Assembly (NCBI GenBank): GCA_050261515.1
Contig: JBLNDJ010000044.1
Span: 1 to 40,246 of the forward strand
Reading direction: 5' to 3'
From: JBLNDJ01 sp050261515
GTDB lineage: Bacteria > Acidobacteriota > Terriglobia > Bryobacterales > Bryobacteraceae
Length of the DNA: 40,246 nucleotides
In this document: positions 24,360-32,526 of the stretch, one piece after another
Position numbering within the stretch: position 1 is the stretch's first letter
Layout: the number at the start of each line of letters is the position of its first letter
Position numbers and translations under genes: made by a program
Notes under the pieces: model-generated
Databases searched by the model: none
What the model saw: only the letters and a program-made list of their open reading frames with translations
What the model was told of the DNA's origin: nothing

Positions 24360-25487
24360 CTACTCGCTCAGGCTTTCAAACTGCTCGTTGTCGTCTTTGG
24401 CGTTTTCGGATTCTTCGTTGTCGCCGAGACGTTCGTCGTCTTCGCCGCCGCCTTCCTCGTCATCGTCGCGCGGCCGTTCTGAAGGCGCGGTCGGGGTGAC
24501 CGGCTGGCCGGAACCGGAGATCAGCCGTCCCTGGGCGTCGAACTTCATGCCGAACTGGAGGCCCATGCCGGACAGGATCTCTTTGATCTCGTTGAGCGAC
24601 TTCCGTCCGAAGTTCTTGGTCCGGAGCATCTCGGCCTCGGTCTTCTGGACCAGATCCGCGATGCTCTGAATGTTCGCGTTCTTGAGGCAGTTGTAAGACC
24701 GGACGCTCAGCTCGAGTTCGTCCACCGAACGGTTCAGGATCTCGTTCATCTGGTCGAGCGCGCGCTCGGCCGGCTCCTCGGCCACCTCGGGCAGCTCTTC
24801 GAAGTTGATGAAGATCGACTGGTGGTCTTTGATCAGCTTGGCGGCCTGCCCGATGGCGTCCTGGGGCGAAATGGCGCCGTTGGTCCAGACCTCGAGCGTG
24901 AGCTTGTCGTAATCGGTCATCTGCCCAAGGCGGGCGGACTCAACCGAGAACTTGACCTTGCGCACCGGCGAATGGACCGAATCGATCGGGATATAGCCGA
25001 GCGGCAGGTCCTCGTCGAAGTTGCGGTCCGCGCTCACGTAGCCCCGGCCGAGCTTCAGCCGGACCTCGATGTTCAGTTTGCCGCCTTCGCTGACGGTGGC
25101 GATGTGAACGTTGCGGTCGAGCACCTCGATGTCGTGATCGGTTTCGATCTGGGAGCTCAGAACTTCGCCCGGCGTCTCGACGCGCAGGCGCGCCGTGCGC
25201 GCGCCCTCGCCCGTCATCTTGAACGGAACTTGTTTCAGGTTGAGAATGATGTCGGTCGCATCTTCCACCACGCCCGGAATCGGGCTGAATTCGTGCGCGA
25301 CTCCCTCGATCCGGACGGCCGTGATGGCGGCGCCCTCGATGGAGCTCAGCAGCACCCGGCGGAGGCTGTTGCCGATTGTGGTTCCAAAACCGCGCTCAAA
25401 AGGCTGTGCCGAGAAGCTGCCGTAGCGGTCCGTCAGACTCTCCGTGTTGGCAACCAGGCGCTTGGGTTTCTGAAAACCTTTAAACAT
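24360..25487 (-). CDS. rpoA: RNA polymerase alpha subunit
   Basis: A 375-residue subunit that seeds polymerase assembly. The N-terminal domain shows PFERGFGTTIGNSLRRVLLSS (dimer interface); the C-terminal domain shows ELSVRSYNCLKNANIQSIADLV and NFGRKSLNEIKEIL, which bind UP elements and activators. After about residue 315 there is a low-complexity acidic tail of about 50 residues (DDDEEGGGEDDE and onward), longer than the E. coli protein (329 residues). It lies between rpsD and rplQ in the normal position; the gap to rpsD carries palindromic repeat copy B. Confidence 0.98.
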   Translation of the reverse strand: MFKGFQKPKRLVANTESLTDRYGSFSAQPFERGFGTTIGNSLRRVLLSSIEGAAITAVRIEGVAHEFSPIPGVVEDATDIILNLKQVPFKMTGEGARTARLRVETPGEVLSSQIETDHDIEVLDRNVHIATVSEGGKLNIEVRLKLGRGYVSADRNFDEDLPLGYIPIDSVHSPVRKVKFSVESARLGQMTDYDKLTLEVWTNGAISPQDAIGQAAKLIKDHQSIFINFEELPEVAEEPAERALDQMNEILNRSVDELELSVRSYNCLKNANIQSIADLVQKTEAEMLRTKNFGRKSLNEIKEILSGMGLQFGMKFDAQGRLISGSGQPVTPTAPSERPRDDDEEGGGEDDERLGDNEESENAKDDNEQFESLSE

Positions 25488-25500
25488 AGCTTCCTATCCT

Positions 25501-25560
25501 CACCACAGAGACGCAGGGACGCGGAGGCGTCGATTGCGATGCTTCTGCGTCTCCGCGGTT
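25501..25560. repeat. Dispersed palindromic repeat, copy B
   Basis: The 84-base gap between rpsD and rpoA holds a shorter copy: left arm CACCACAGAGACGCAGGGAC (25501-25520) continuing GCGGAGGCG, right arm GCTTCTGCGTCTCCGCGGTT (25541-25560). The arms pair with each other and match copies A and D in sequence. Being inside an operon it must be transcribed and would fold in the mRNA between S4 and alpha. Confidence 0.8.
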
Positions 25561-25571
25561 CATTGAAAACG

Positions 25572-26204
25572 TTACTTTGAGTACAGCTCGACGATGAGCC
25601 GCTCGTTGACTTGGATCTGTACCAGGTCTTCGCGTTTCGGCAGGCCGATCACGCGGCCCTTGAGCCCTTCGCGATCCACTTCGAGCCAGTTGGCGACCGG
25701 CAGATGAGCCGTCGCGTCGCGGGCCGCCAGGATTGTGGGATTCGTCCGGCTCTTTTCCTTGACCTCGATCACATCGCCCTGTTTGACCATGAACGACGGA
25801 ATGTTGACCTTGCGCCCGTTCACACGGATGTGGCCGTGGCGGACGATCTGGCGCGCCTGCGGATGCGAAGTGCCGAAGCCCATGCGATAGACGACGTTGT
25901 CCAGGCGCCGCTCGAGCATACTGAGCAGGTTGTCGCCGGTGACGCCCTTCATCTTGAGGGCCTTCTCGTAAAGGTTGTGGAACGGCTGTTCGAGCAGGCC
26001 GTAGAACCGCCGGACCTTCTGCTTTTCCCGGAGCTGGAGGCCGTAGCCGACGATCTTGGGCTTGCGGTCTTTGCCGTGCTGGCCGGGGATGAAGTTCCGC
26101 TTCTCGATGGCGCACTTCTCCGTCTGGCAGCGCTCGCCCTTGAAGAACAGTTTCATGCCCTCGCGGCGGCAAAGCCTGCAAACGGGGCCATTGTATCGTG
26201 CCAA
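25572..26204 (-). CDS. rpsD: 30S ribosomal protein S4
   Basis: A 210-residue primary 16S-binding protein and, in many bacteria, translational repressor of the alpha operon. This is the zinc-binding form: C9, C12, C26 and C31 in the first 35 residues. The S4 RNA-binding domain follows with LERRLDNVVYRMGF and ARQIVRHGHIRVNGRKVN. The start codon is TTG at 26204, giving MARYNGPVCR; GGGAGGA lies eight bases upstream. It sits 104 bases after rpsK, an unusually wide gap for this operon. Confidence 0.97.
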   Translation of the reverse strand: MARYNGPVCRLCRREGMKLFFKGERCQTEKCAIEKRNFIPGQHGKDRKPKIVGYGLQLREKQKVRRFYGLLEQPFHNLYEKALKMKGVTGDNLLSMLERRLDNVVYRMGFGTSHPQARQIVRHGHIRVNGRKVNIPSFMVKQGDVIEVKEKSRTNPTILAARDATAHLPVANWLEVDREGLKGRVIGLPKREDLVQIQVNERLIVELYSK

Positions 26205-26246
26205 ATTCGTATCCTCCCTAACCTGGTAAATCAGGTGCAGTTTACG

Positions 26247-26302
26247 GCCGGATTTCCGGCGGTCATCCTGCTTAAATCTTCACCGCAGCGCCTCTGCGCT
26301 GC
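26247..26302. other. Two hairpins in the rpsK-rpsD gap, one repeat-derived
   Basis: GCAGCGC (26285-26291) and GCGCTGC (26296-26302) form a perfect seven-pair stem with a CTCT loop; it is preceded by CACC, so CACCGCAG matches the outer end of the palindromic repeat family and may be a truncated or folded copy. A second stem, GCCGG (26247-26251) with CCGGC (26256-26260), lies 24 bases away. Both would form in the alpha-operon mRNA ahead of the S4 gene. Confidence 0.5.
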
Positions 26303-26308
26303 ATTCTT

Positions 26309-26716
26309 TTAGACTCTCCGCTTCTTCGGCGGCCGGCAGCCGTTGTGCGGGATCGGCGTGACGTCGCGGATCGCCAGCACATTGAGCCCGACCGTGGCGA
26401 GCGTGCGGATGGCCGACTCGCGGCCGGCGCCAGGGCCTGCGACTCTCACTTCGACCGTGCGCATCCCGCTTTCCTTCGCCTTGTTGGCCGCCGTCAGGGC
26501 CGCCTGCTGCGCGGCAAACGGAGTGCCTTTGCGCGAGCCGCGGAAGCCGAGCGAGCCCGAGCTCGACCAGGCGACCACGTTGCCCGTCTGGTCGGTCACC
26601 GTGACGATCGTATTGTTGAACGTCGCCTGGATGTGGACCACGCCGAGCGGGATGTTCTTCTTTTCCTTCTTCTTGAACGACTTCTTTTTCGATGACTTCG
26701 CAGGTGCTTTGGCCAT
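26309..26716 (-). CDS. rpsK: 30S ribosomal protein S11
   Basis: A 135-residue protein of the 30S platform. Conserved text includes GVVHIQATFNNTIVTVTDQTG, WSSSGSLGFRGSRKGTPFAAQ and the C-terminal DVTPIPHNGCRPPKKRRV. A lysine-rich N-terminal extension (KSSKKKSFKKKEKKN) is present. The gene starts 9 bases after rpsM. Confidence 0.98.
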   Translation of the reverse strand: MAKAPAKSSKKKSFKKKEKKNIPLGVVHIQATFNNTIVTVTDQTGNVVAWSSSGSLGFRGSRKGTPFAAQQAALTAANKAKESGMRTVEVRVAGPGAGRESAIRTLATVGLNVLAIRDVTPIPHNGCRPPKKRRV

Positions 26717-26725
26717 TACGCCTCT

Positions 26726-27112
26726 CTACGTCTTCGCCGCCGACTTCTTCTTGTTTGCAACGGTACCGCGCCGCGGCCCCTTGCGCGTCCGGGCGTTGGT
26801 GTGCGTCCGCTGGCCGCGCACGGGCAGGCCGCGCCGGTGCCTGAGGCCCCGGTAAGAGCCCATCTCGATGAGGCGCTTGATGTTCATCGAGATCTCTTTG
26901 CGGAGGTCGCCTTCGACCGCGCCTTCCTCCTCGATGATTTGGCGGATGCGGCTCACCTCATCCTCGCTCAGATCGGCGATCTTCTTGTTAGCGTCCACGC
27001 CCGCACGAAACAGGATCGAGTTGGACCGCGCCCGGCCGACGCCGTAAATGTACGTCAGGCCGATTTCAGCCCGTTTTTTGTTCGGCAGGTCCACGCCCGC
27101 GATACGCGCCAT
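26726..27112 (-). CDS. rpsM: 30S ribosomal protein S13
   Basis: A 128-residue head protein contacting the P-site tRNA and L5. MARIAGVDLPNKKRAEIGLTYIYGVG is diagnostic at the N-terminus, with SYRGLRHRRGLPVRGQRTHTNAR near 88-110 and a basic tail that reaches the P site. It begins 12 bases after rpmJ. Confidence 0.98.
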   Translation of the reverse strand: MARIAGVDLPNKKRAEIGLTYIYGVGRARSNSILFRAGVDANKKIADLSEDEVSRIRQIIEEEGAVEGDLRKEISMNIKRLIEMGSYRGLRHRRGLPVRGQRTHTNARTRKGPRRGTVANKKKSAAKT

Positions 27113-27124
27113 ATCCTTACTCCC

Positions 27125-27238
27125 TTACCCTTGACGTTGCTTGTGCTTCGGATTCACGCAGATGACACGCACCACGCCCTGGCGGTGAATCACCTTGCAT
27201 TTATCACAGATCTTTTTTACCGACGCTCGTACTTTCAT
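27125..27238 (-). CDS. rpmJ: 50S ribosomal protein L36
   Basis: A 37-residue protein, MKVRASVKKICDKCK at the start. It is the zinc-binding form with C11, C14, C27 and H32. ATG is at 27238; longer frames upstream have no homology. It lies between infA and rpsM as in most bacteria. Confidence 0.97.
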   Translation of the reverse strand: MKVRASVKKICDKCKVIHRQGVVRVICVNPKHKQRQG

Positions 27239-27291
27239 GTTTAAACCCGTTCGGCCATCAGCCGCCATCAGCGTTCCGATGCCCGGCGCGC

Positions 27292-27504
27292 CTAACGCTC
27301 CTTCAAGACCTTTGTAATCCGTCCCCGGCCCGGGTCGTGCGGAGAAAGCTCGACCGTTACCCGGTCGCCCGGGCGCACCCGGACGAAATTCCTGACTGCC
27401 GCTCCGGCGGCGTGCGCTAAAACCTGCTTGCGCGACTCCAGTTCCACCCGGCAGGTGGCGTTCGGCAGCAGCTCCAACACCGTCCCCGCCTTCTCTTCCG
27501 GCAT
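27292..27504 (-). CDS. infA: Translation initiation factor IF-1 (divergent)
   Basis: A 70-residue single OB-fold protein in the standard infA position between map and rpmJ. The strands GTVLELLPNATCRVELES, QVLAHAAG and the signature RVRPGDRVTVELSPHDPGRGRIT identify IF-1. It differs from most IF-1 proteins in having GAAVRNFVRV where GKMRMHYIRI is usual, so the charged loop that enters the A site is altered. No other infA is in view. It starts 3 bases after the map stop. Confidence 0.9.
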   Translation of the reverse strand: MPEEKAGTVLELLPNATCRVELESRKQVLAHAAGAAVRNFVRVRPGDRVTVELSPHDPGRGRITKVLKER

Positions 27505-27507
27505 CGC

Positions 27508-28278
27508 CTACGGCCTGGTCAGCACCCACGGGCCGTTCGATGTCACGGCCACGCAATGCTCGAAGTGGGCCGAGTACGATCCGTCGCGGCTCACCGCCGT
27601 CCACCGGTCGCGCAACACCTTCGCTTCAGGCTTGCCGGCGTTCACCATCGGCTCGATGGCAAGCACCATGCCTTCCTTCAGCCGCGGATTCTCGTTTCTG
27701 CGGTCCACGTAATTGGGCACCTGCGGTTCTTCGTGCAGGTGCGTCCCGATCCCATGTCCCACGTACTCGCGAACCACCGAAAAACCGTTCGAGACAACGT
27801 GCTTCTCGATCGTCTCCGAGATATCGAACAGCCGGTTGCCCGGCCGGACCTTATCGATCGCCATCTCGAGCGATTCGCTGGTCACCTTCAGAAGCTTCTC
27901 AACCTCCGGGCTGATCTCGCCGACCGGAATCGTTACCGCCGAGTCGCCGTAATACCCTTCGAGTTCCACTCCCGTATCGATCGAGACGACGTCGCCCGCC
28001 TTGAGGGCCCGCTTCGCCGACGGCATGCCGTGAACGATTTCCTCGTTCACCGACGTGCAGAGCACGAACGGATACTTGGTGCCCGCCGCCGGCTGATAGT
28101 ATCCCTTAAACGCCGGCCGCGCGCCCGCATCGCGCATCATCTTCTCGGCCGCCGTCTCCAGATCCAGCGTCGTTACGCCCTCGCGGACCATGCCGCGCAG
28201 CTTCTGCAAGATCTCCCAAACCAACGCGCCGCTTCGCTTCATTTTTTCCAGCTCAGCGGCCGTCTTGCGAATAATCAT
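27508..28278 (-). CDS. map: Methionine aminopeptidase, type I
   Basis: A 256-residue metallopeptidase removing N-terminal methionine from new proteins. Metal ligands are D101 (SIDTGVE), D112 (GDSAVT), H175 (VGHGIG), E209 (AIEPM) and E240 (AHFEH); H83 lies in the substrate pocket (EEIVHGMP). It is type I, without insert or N-terminal zinc fingers. It overlaps the adk stop by 4 bases (ATGA). Confidence 0.97.
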   Translation of the reverse strand: MIIRKTAAELEKMKRSGALVWEILQKLRGMVREGVTTLDLETAAEKMMRDAGARPAFKGYYQPAAGTKYPFVLCTSVNEEIVHGMPSAKRALKAGDVVSIDTGVELEGYYGDSAVTIPVGEISPEVEKLLKVTSESLEMAIDKVRPGNRLFDISETIEKHVVSNGFSVVREYVGHGIGTHLHEEPQVPNYVDRRNENPRLKEGMVLAIEPMVNAGKPEAKVLRDRWTAVSRDGSYSAHFEHCVAVTSNGPWVLTRP

Positions 28279-28934
28279 CCTTGCTTCAAGCGCTCGAGAA
28301 TCTGTTTGGTCAGGTCCTCGGGCGCTCCGTTTCCACCCACAACCTCGACCAGCTTGTACCCGTTGGCGCGGAAAAAGTCCATCACCGGCAGCGTCTGCTC
28401 ATCGTACGCCTGGAACCGCTTCCGCATCACGTCTTCCGTATCGTCGGCCCGCTGCACCAGCGCTGCCCCGTCCCGGTCGCACACCGCGTCGCGCTTCGGA
28501 GGATTCGAGACCAGGTTGTAGGAAGCCCCACAAACCGGGCAACTGCGGCGGGCGGTGATTCGAGCGACTATTATATTGTAGTCTACCAGCAAGTTAACCA
28601 CCACTTTGGCCTTGCCCTGCTTGAGGAGCAGGCAGTCAAGATTTTCGGCCTGGTGGACGGTCCGGGGGTAGCCGTCGAGAATGTACCCGTCGCGGCAATC
28701 CGGCTGAGCAAGCCTTTCAGCGACGATCGCATCGACCAGTTCGTCCGGGACCAGCTGCCCGGCGTTCATGATGGCCTGCACCTGCTTGCCGAGTTCGGTG
28801 CCCTCCTTCACGCTCTGGCGAAAAATGTCGCCCGTCGAAATATGCGGGATATGCAGGAACTCCGAAAGCAGGACGGCCTGCGTCCCTTTACCGGAGCCCG
28901 GAGGCCCGAACAACAAAAGTGCGGAATTAGTCAT
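28275..28934 (-). CDS. adk: Adenylate kinase
   Basis: A 219-residue enzyme balancing AMP, ADP and ATP. The P-loop GPPGSGKGT is at 10-18, the AMP-binding HISTGDIFR and DGYPRT follow. The LID is the long, metal-binding type with C132, C135, C152 and D155. It lies between secY and map, the usual position. Confidence 0.97.
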   Translation of the reverse strand: MTNSALLLFGPPGSGKGTQAVLLSEFLHIPHISTGDIFRQSVKEGTELGKQVQAIMNAGQLVPDELVDAIVAERLAQPDCRDGYILDGYPRTVHQAENLDCLLLKQGKAKVVVNLLVDYNIIVARITARRSCPVCGASYNLVSNPPKRDAVCDRDGAALVQRADDTEDVMRKRFQAYDEQTLPVMDFFRANGYKLVEVVGGNGAPEDLTKQILERLKQG

Positions 28935-28978
28935 GTATCAAATGGCACCCATCGGCAAACGGCTCTGACGGCAAATTC

Positions 28979-30382
28979 TTAAAACACGCTCCGGCGCCCG
29001 CGAATGCGGCCCGAGCGCGGCGTAAACCCTTCGTAATGGCGCATGATCAACTGCGCCTCCACCTGGTTGACCGTGTCCATCGCCACGCCGACCACGATCA
29101 GCAGCGACGTGCCGCCGAAGTAGAAGTTCACTCCCAGACCGTCCAGCAGCCAGCGCGGGGAGTATCGGTCGATCCAGTTTCCGACGAGCGGCAGCGACTG
29201 CAGCTTGATGCCCGAGATCATGATCTCCGGGATCAGCGAAAGAACGGCGAGGTAAAGGCCGCCCACCACCGTGATCCGGGTCAGGATCTTGTTCATGTAC
29301 TCGGCCGTGTTCTTGCCGGGGCGGATGCCCGGGATGAACCCGCCGTATTTGCGCATATTGTCGGCCGCTTCGTTCGGGTTGAAGATGATCGACACGTAAA
29401 AGAAGCAGAAGAAGATGATGCCTACGACGTAAGCGAGCACGTACAGGGGCTGCCCGTGGCGGATCGATGCCAGCATCGCGCTCAGCCACGCATTGTTCTT
29501 GACGAACCCCAGCAGCGCGAACGTCTGCGGGAACGTCAGGATGGAGGAGGCGAAGATCACCGGGATCACGCCGCCCGCGTTGACCTTGAGCGGCAGGTGC
29601 GTCGACTGGCCGCCCATCATCCGCCTTCCGACCACGCGCTTGGCGTACTGGACCGGGATGCGCCGCTCGCCGCGCTCTACCAGCACGATAAAGGCGACCA
29701 CCGCCACCATCACCAGCAGAATGATGAGCAACTGGAGCGCATTCCACTGCCGGGTGACGAACACGTTCGTGTAGATCTCTTCGATCGCGCGCGGCAGGCC
29801 TACCACGATGCCTGCGAAGATGATCAGCGACATGCCGTTGCCGATTCCGCGCTCGGAGATCTGCTCGCCCAGCCACATGATGAACGCCGTGCCCGTGGTC
29901 AGGGTCAGGATCGTCATCAGGATGAACCCGATGCCCGGATGGAGCACGAAGTTGCCTTCGCTCGCCATCAGCGTCGAGGCGATTCCGAACGACTGCATCA
30001 CCGCCAGACCGATGGTCAGGTACCTGGTCCATTGTGTGATCTTGCGCCGCCCGAGCTCGCCCTCTTTCTGGAGTTTTTCGAGCGTGGGGACGACGACGGT
30101 GAGCAGCTGGAGGATGATCGACGCCGTGATGTAGGGCATGATGCCCAGGGCGAAGATGGTCAGCCTCCGGAACATGCCGCCCGAGAACAGATCGATGAAT
30201 CCGAAGACGGTACCCGCGCCGGCCGTCTGGAAGAACTGGTCCAGCTTATTGGCGTCGATGCCGGGCGTAGGAATGTGTCCGCCCAAACGGTACACCGCGA
30301 GCAGTCCCAGCGTAAACAGGAACCGCTTGCGCAGGTCCGGTATGCGAAAGATGTTCGCAACGGCTTCGAAAAACTTATTCAT
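28979..30382 (-). CDS. secY: Protein translocase channel subunit SecY
   Basis: A 467-residue membrane protein forming the Sec channel. About ten TM helices are visible. Diagnostic blocks are LFTLGLLAVYRLGGHIPTPG (TM1), the plug region GGMFRRLTIFALGIMPYI, QQ-type loop VERGERRIPVQYAKR before the conserved basic loop, and IRPGKNTAEYMNKIL. The C-terminus ends RRSVF. It follows rplO by 73 bases. Confidence 0.98.
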   Translation of the reverse strand: MNKFFEAVANIFRIPDLRKRFLFTLGLLAVYRLGGHIPTPGIDANKLDQFFQTAGAGTVFGFIDLFSGGMFRRLTIFALGIMPYITASIILQLLTVVVPTLEKLQKEGELGRRKITQWTRYLTIGLAVMQSFGIASTLMASEGNFVLHPGIGFILMTILTLTTGTAFIMWLGEQISERGIGNGMSLIIFAGIVVGLPRAIEEIYTNVFVTRQWNALQLLIILLVMVAVVAFIVLVERGERRIPVQYAKRVVGRRMMGGQSTHLPLKVNAGGVIPVIFASSILTFPQTFALLGFVKNNAWLSAMLASIRHGQPLYVLAYVVGIIFFCFFYVSIIFNPNEAADNMRKYGGFIPGIRPGKNTAEYMNKILTRITVVGGLYLAVLSLIPEIMISGIKLQSLPLVGNWIDRYSPRWLLDGLGVNFYFGGTSLLIVVGVAMDTVNQVEAQLIMRHYEGFTPRSGRIRGRRSVF

Positions 30383-30455
30383 GCTTGACTCGCTTCGTCC
30401 GCCGCCTCGAGCCGAATTTCCCGATGGAGCTTCGGCTTGCGGCAGCAGCCCGGAA

Positions 30456-30896
30456 TCATCCGATTACTTCCGCAGCGCCCCCGGCGGCCCTGATCTTTTC
30501 CGCGGCGGACTTCGAGAACAGGTTCGCGCGGACCTGGATGGGGCGCGTGACGTCGCCGGTGCCGAGCACCTTCAGTCCGTCGCCGAGCGACTTGATAACG
30601 CCGAGTTCGACCAGCCTCTCGGGCGTGAACTCGCTGCCTTCGAGCTGCGACAGCCGGCCCACGTTGATCACCGCGTATTCCTTCTTGAAGATGTTCCTGA
30701 ATCCACGTTTGGGCAGGCGCCGGTGGAGCGGCATCTGTCCGCCCTCGAACCCGCGCATCTGGCTGAAACCGCTGATCGAGCGCTGGCCCTTCTGGCCGCG
30801 CCCGGAATACTTGCCGCGTCCCGAGCCCATGCCGCGCCCGATGCGCCGCTTGCTCTTCTTCTGCCCCGCGGGAGGCTTCAATCCACTGAGATTCAT
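30456..30896 (-). CDS. rplO: 50S ribosomal protein L15
   Basis: A 146-residue large-subunit protein. The glycine- and basic-rich N-terminus (RRIGRGMGSGRGKYSGRGQKGQ) is the extension that threads through 23S rRNA, followed by FEGGQMPLHRRLPKRGF. It follows rpmD by 21 bases. Confidence 0.97.
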   Translation of the reverse strand: MNLSGLKPPAGQKKSKRRIGRGMGSGRGKYSGRGQKGQRSISGFSQMRGFEGGQMPLHRRLPKRGFRNIFKKEYAVINVGRLSQLEGSEFTPERLVELGVIKSLGDGLKVLGTGDVTRPIQVRANLFSKSAAEKIRAAGGAAEVIG

Positions 30897-30917
30897 ATCG
30901 TTCGTTCCTGCGCCCGG

Positions 30918-31100
30918 CTATTTAATGATAGCGACCAGGTGCGGCGCCTTTGCGACCATCCCGCGGATGCCCGGCGTGTCCGGACGCTCCACCACCTGGT
31001 TGATCTTCCGCAGGCCGAGCCCGCGGACCAGAATCTTGTGCTTCAGCGGCGCGCAGATGGTGCTGCGCACCAGCTTGATCTTGATCGTCCCCTCGGCCAT
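30918..31100 (-). CDS. rpmD: 50S ribosomal protein L30
   Basis: A 60-residue protein. IKIKLVRSTICAP, LGLRKINQVVERPDTPGIRGMV are the family blocks. It starts one base after the rpsE stop, a strong coupling signal. Confidence 0.97.
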   Translation of the reverse strand: MAEGTIKIKLVRSTICAPLKHKILVRGLGLRKINQVVERPDTPGIRGMVAKAPHLVAIIK

Positions 31101-31101
31101 G

Positions 31102-31623
31102 TCAGAGCTTCTCCACAGTCAGGCCGCGAATATCGGCGACCGAATTTTTGTCGCGCAGCATCTCCAGCGCCGCCACGGTCGCCTTCACCACGTTGTGCGG
31201 GTTGTGCGAGCCGATGGACTTGGTAGCCACATTGGCGATCCCGACCGCTTCGATAACCGCGCGCACCGGGCCGCCGGCAATCACGCCGGTGCCTTCGGGC
31301 GCCGGCTTGAGCAGCACGCGGCCGCCGCCGTAGACGCCCAGCACCACGTGCGGGATCGTCGAGCGCTTCACGTTGATCTTACGCAGGTTCTTCTTGGCCG
31401 CCTCGATGGCTTTCTTGATCGCCGCCGGGACTTCCTTCGCCTTGCCGGTCGCATAACCGACCACGCGCGCGTCCGGATCGCCCACCACCACCAGAGCCGA
31501 GAAGCTCAGGTTCTTACCGCCCTTGACCACCTTGGTCACGCGGTTGATCGATACGACGTGCTCTTTCAGGTTCAGCCCAGCCGAATCGAGCGGCTTGGTA
31601 ATCGTTGCCGGTGTCGTTGCCAT
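31102..31623 (-). CDS. rpsE: 30S ribosomal protein S5
   Basis: A 173-residue decoding-fidelity protein. VSINRVTKVVKGGKNLSFSAL and VVGDPDARVVGYATGKAKEVP form the S5 N-domain, with LLKPAPEGTGVIAGG and IGSHNPHNVVKAT in the C-domain. Its ATG follows the rplR stop directly with no gap. Confidence 0.98.
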   Translation of the reverse strand: MATTPATITKPLDSAGLNLKEHVVSINRVTKVVKGGKNLSFSALVVVGDPDARVVGYATGKAKEVPAAIKKAIEAAKKNLRKINVKRSTIPHVVLGVYGGGRVLLKPAPEGTGVIAGGPVRAVIEAVGIANVATKSIGSHNPHNVVKATVAALEMLRDKNSVADIRGLTVEKL

Positions 31624-31980
31624 CTAGAACTCCAGTCCAGCTTCGCGCGCGGCATCCGCCAGCGCCTTGATGCGCCCGTGATACAGGAATCCGCCGCGGT
31701 CGAAGACGACCTTCTGGATGCCCTTTTCCTTCGCCCGCTCGGCGATCAGCTTGCCGATCGCCTTGGCCCCGGCGACATTGCCGCCGTTGGGGCCGTTCTT
31801 CTCGGCCGAGGATGCCGCCACGATCGTCATGCCCCTGGTATCGTCGATCACCTGCGCGTAAATGTGCTTCAGGCTGCGGAACACCGCCAGCCTGGGCTTC
31901 GCCGCGCTGCCCCGCACCTTGCGCCGGATGCGCGTATGCACGCGGCGCCGGATCTCGTCTCTGTTGACCCGCTGGATCAT
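31624..31980 (-). CDS. rplR: 50S ribosomal protein L18
   Basis: A 118-residue 5S rRNA-binding protein. KPRLAVFRSLKHIYAQVIDD and VVFDRGGFLYHGRIKALADAAREAGL are diagnostic. It overlaps rplF by 4 bases and abuts rpsE. Confidence 0.98.
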   Translation of the reverse strand: MIQRVNRDEIRRRVHTRIRRKVRGSAAKPRLAVFRSLKHIYAQVIDDTRGMTIVAASSAEKNGPNGGNVAGAKAIGKLIAERAKEKGIQKVVFDRGGFLYHGRIKALADAAREAGLEF

Positions 31981-32513
31981 TTGCCACCCGCCCCGGTCTT
32001 GCCGACCTTCTTGCGCAGCGCTTCGCCCGTGTAGCGGACGCCCTTGTTCTTGTAGGGGTCCGGCGGGCGCAGCGACCGCATGTTCGCGGCCACCTGCCCG
32101 ACCACCTGCCGGTCGTAGCCGCTCACCGAGATGTGCGTCTGCTTGTCGATCTTCACTTCGATGCCTTCCGGCAGCAGGTACTCGATCGGGTGCGAGTAAC
32201 CGAGCGTGAACGTCGCGATCCGGCCCTTGATGTCGGCGCGGTAGCCGATGCCGACGATGTCGAGCTCCTTGGTGAAGCCCGCCGACACACCCTGGACCGC
32301 GTTGGCGGCCAGAGCCCGCGTCAGCCCGTGCAGCGCCGCGTACCGGTCGCCGTCGCGGACGATCTCGAGCGTCCCGTCGGACTGCTTGACCGAGATGCCC
32401 GGGGGGATCGGGACCGTGAGCTTGCCCTTCGGCCCTTCCACTTTCAGTTCTTCGCCGATCGTCACCTTCACCCCTTTGGGCAGTGGAATCGGCTTTTTGC
32501 CTACTCTCGACAT
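31977..32513 (-). CDS. rplF: 50S ribosomal protein L6
   Basis: A 178-residue protein with two alpha-beta repeats: MSRVGKKPIPLPKGV at the start, VQGVSAGFTKELDIVGIGYRA in the middle and RSLRPPDPYKNKGVRYTGE near the C-terminus. It lies 13 bases after rpsH. Confidence 0.98.
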   Translation of the reverse strand: MSRVGKKPIPLPKGVKVTIGEELKVEGPKGKLTVPIPPGISVKQSDGTLEIVRDGDRYAALHGLTRALAANAVQGVSAGFTKELDIVGIGYRADIKGRIATFTLGYSHPIEYLLPEGIEVKIDKQTHISVSGYDRQVVGQVAANMRSLRPPDPYKNKGVRYTGEALRKKVGKTGAGGK

Positions 32514-32526
32514 GATTCGAACTCCA

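Noticed and set aside
30385..32034. 549-codon plus-strand open frame across rplO, rpmD, rpsE and rplR
   Set aside because: Spans four conserved ribosomal genes on the other strand, so it cannot be a real gene.
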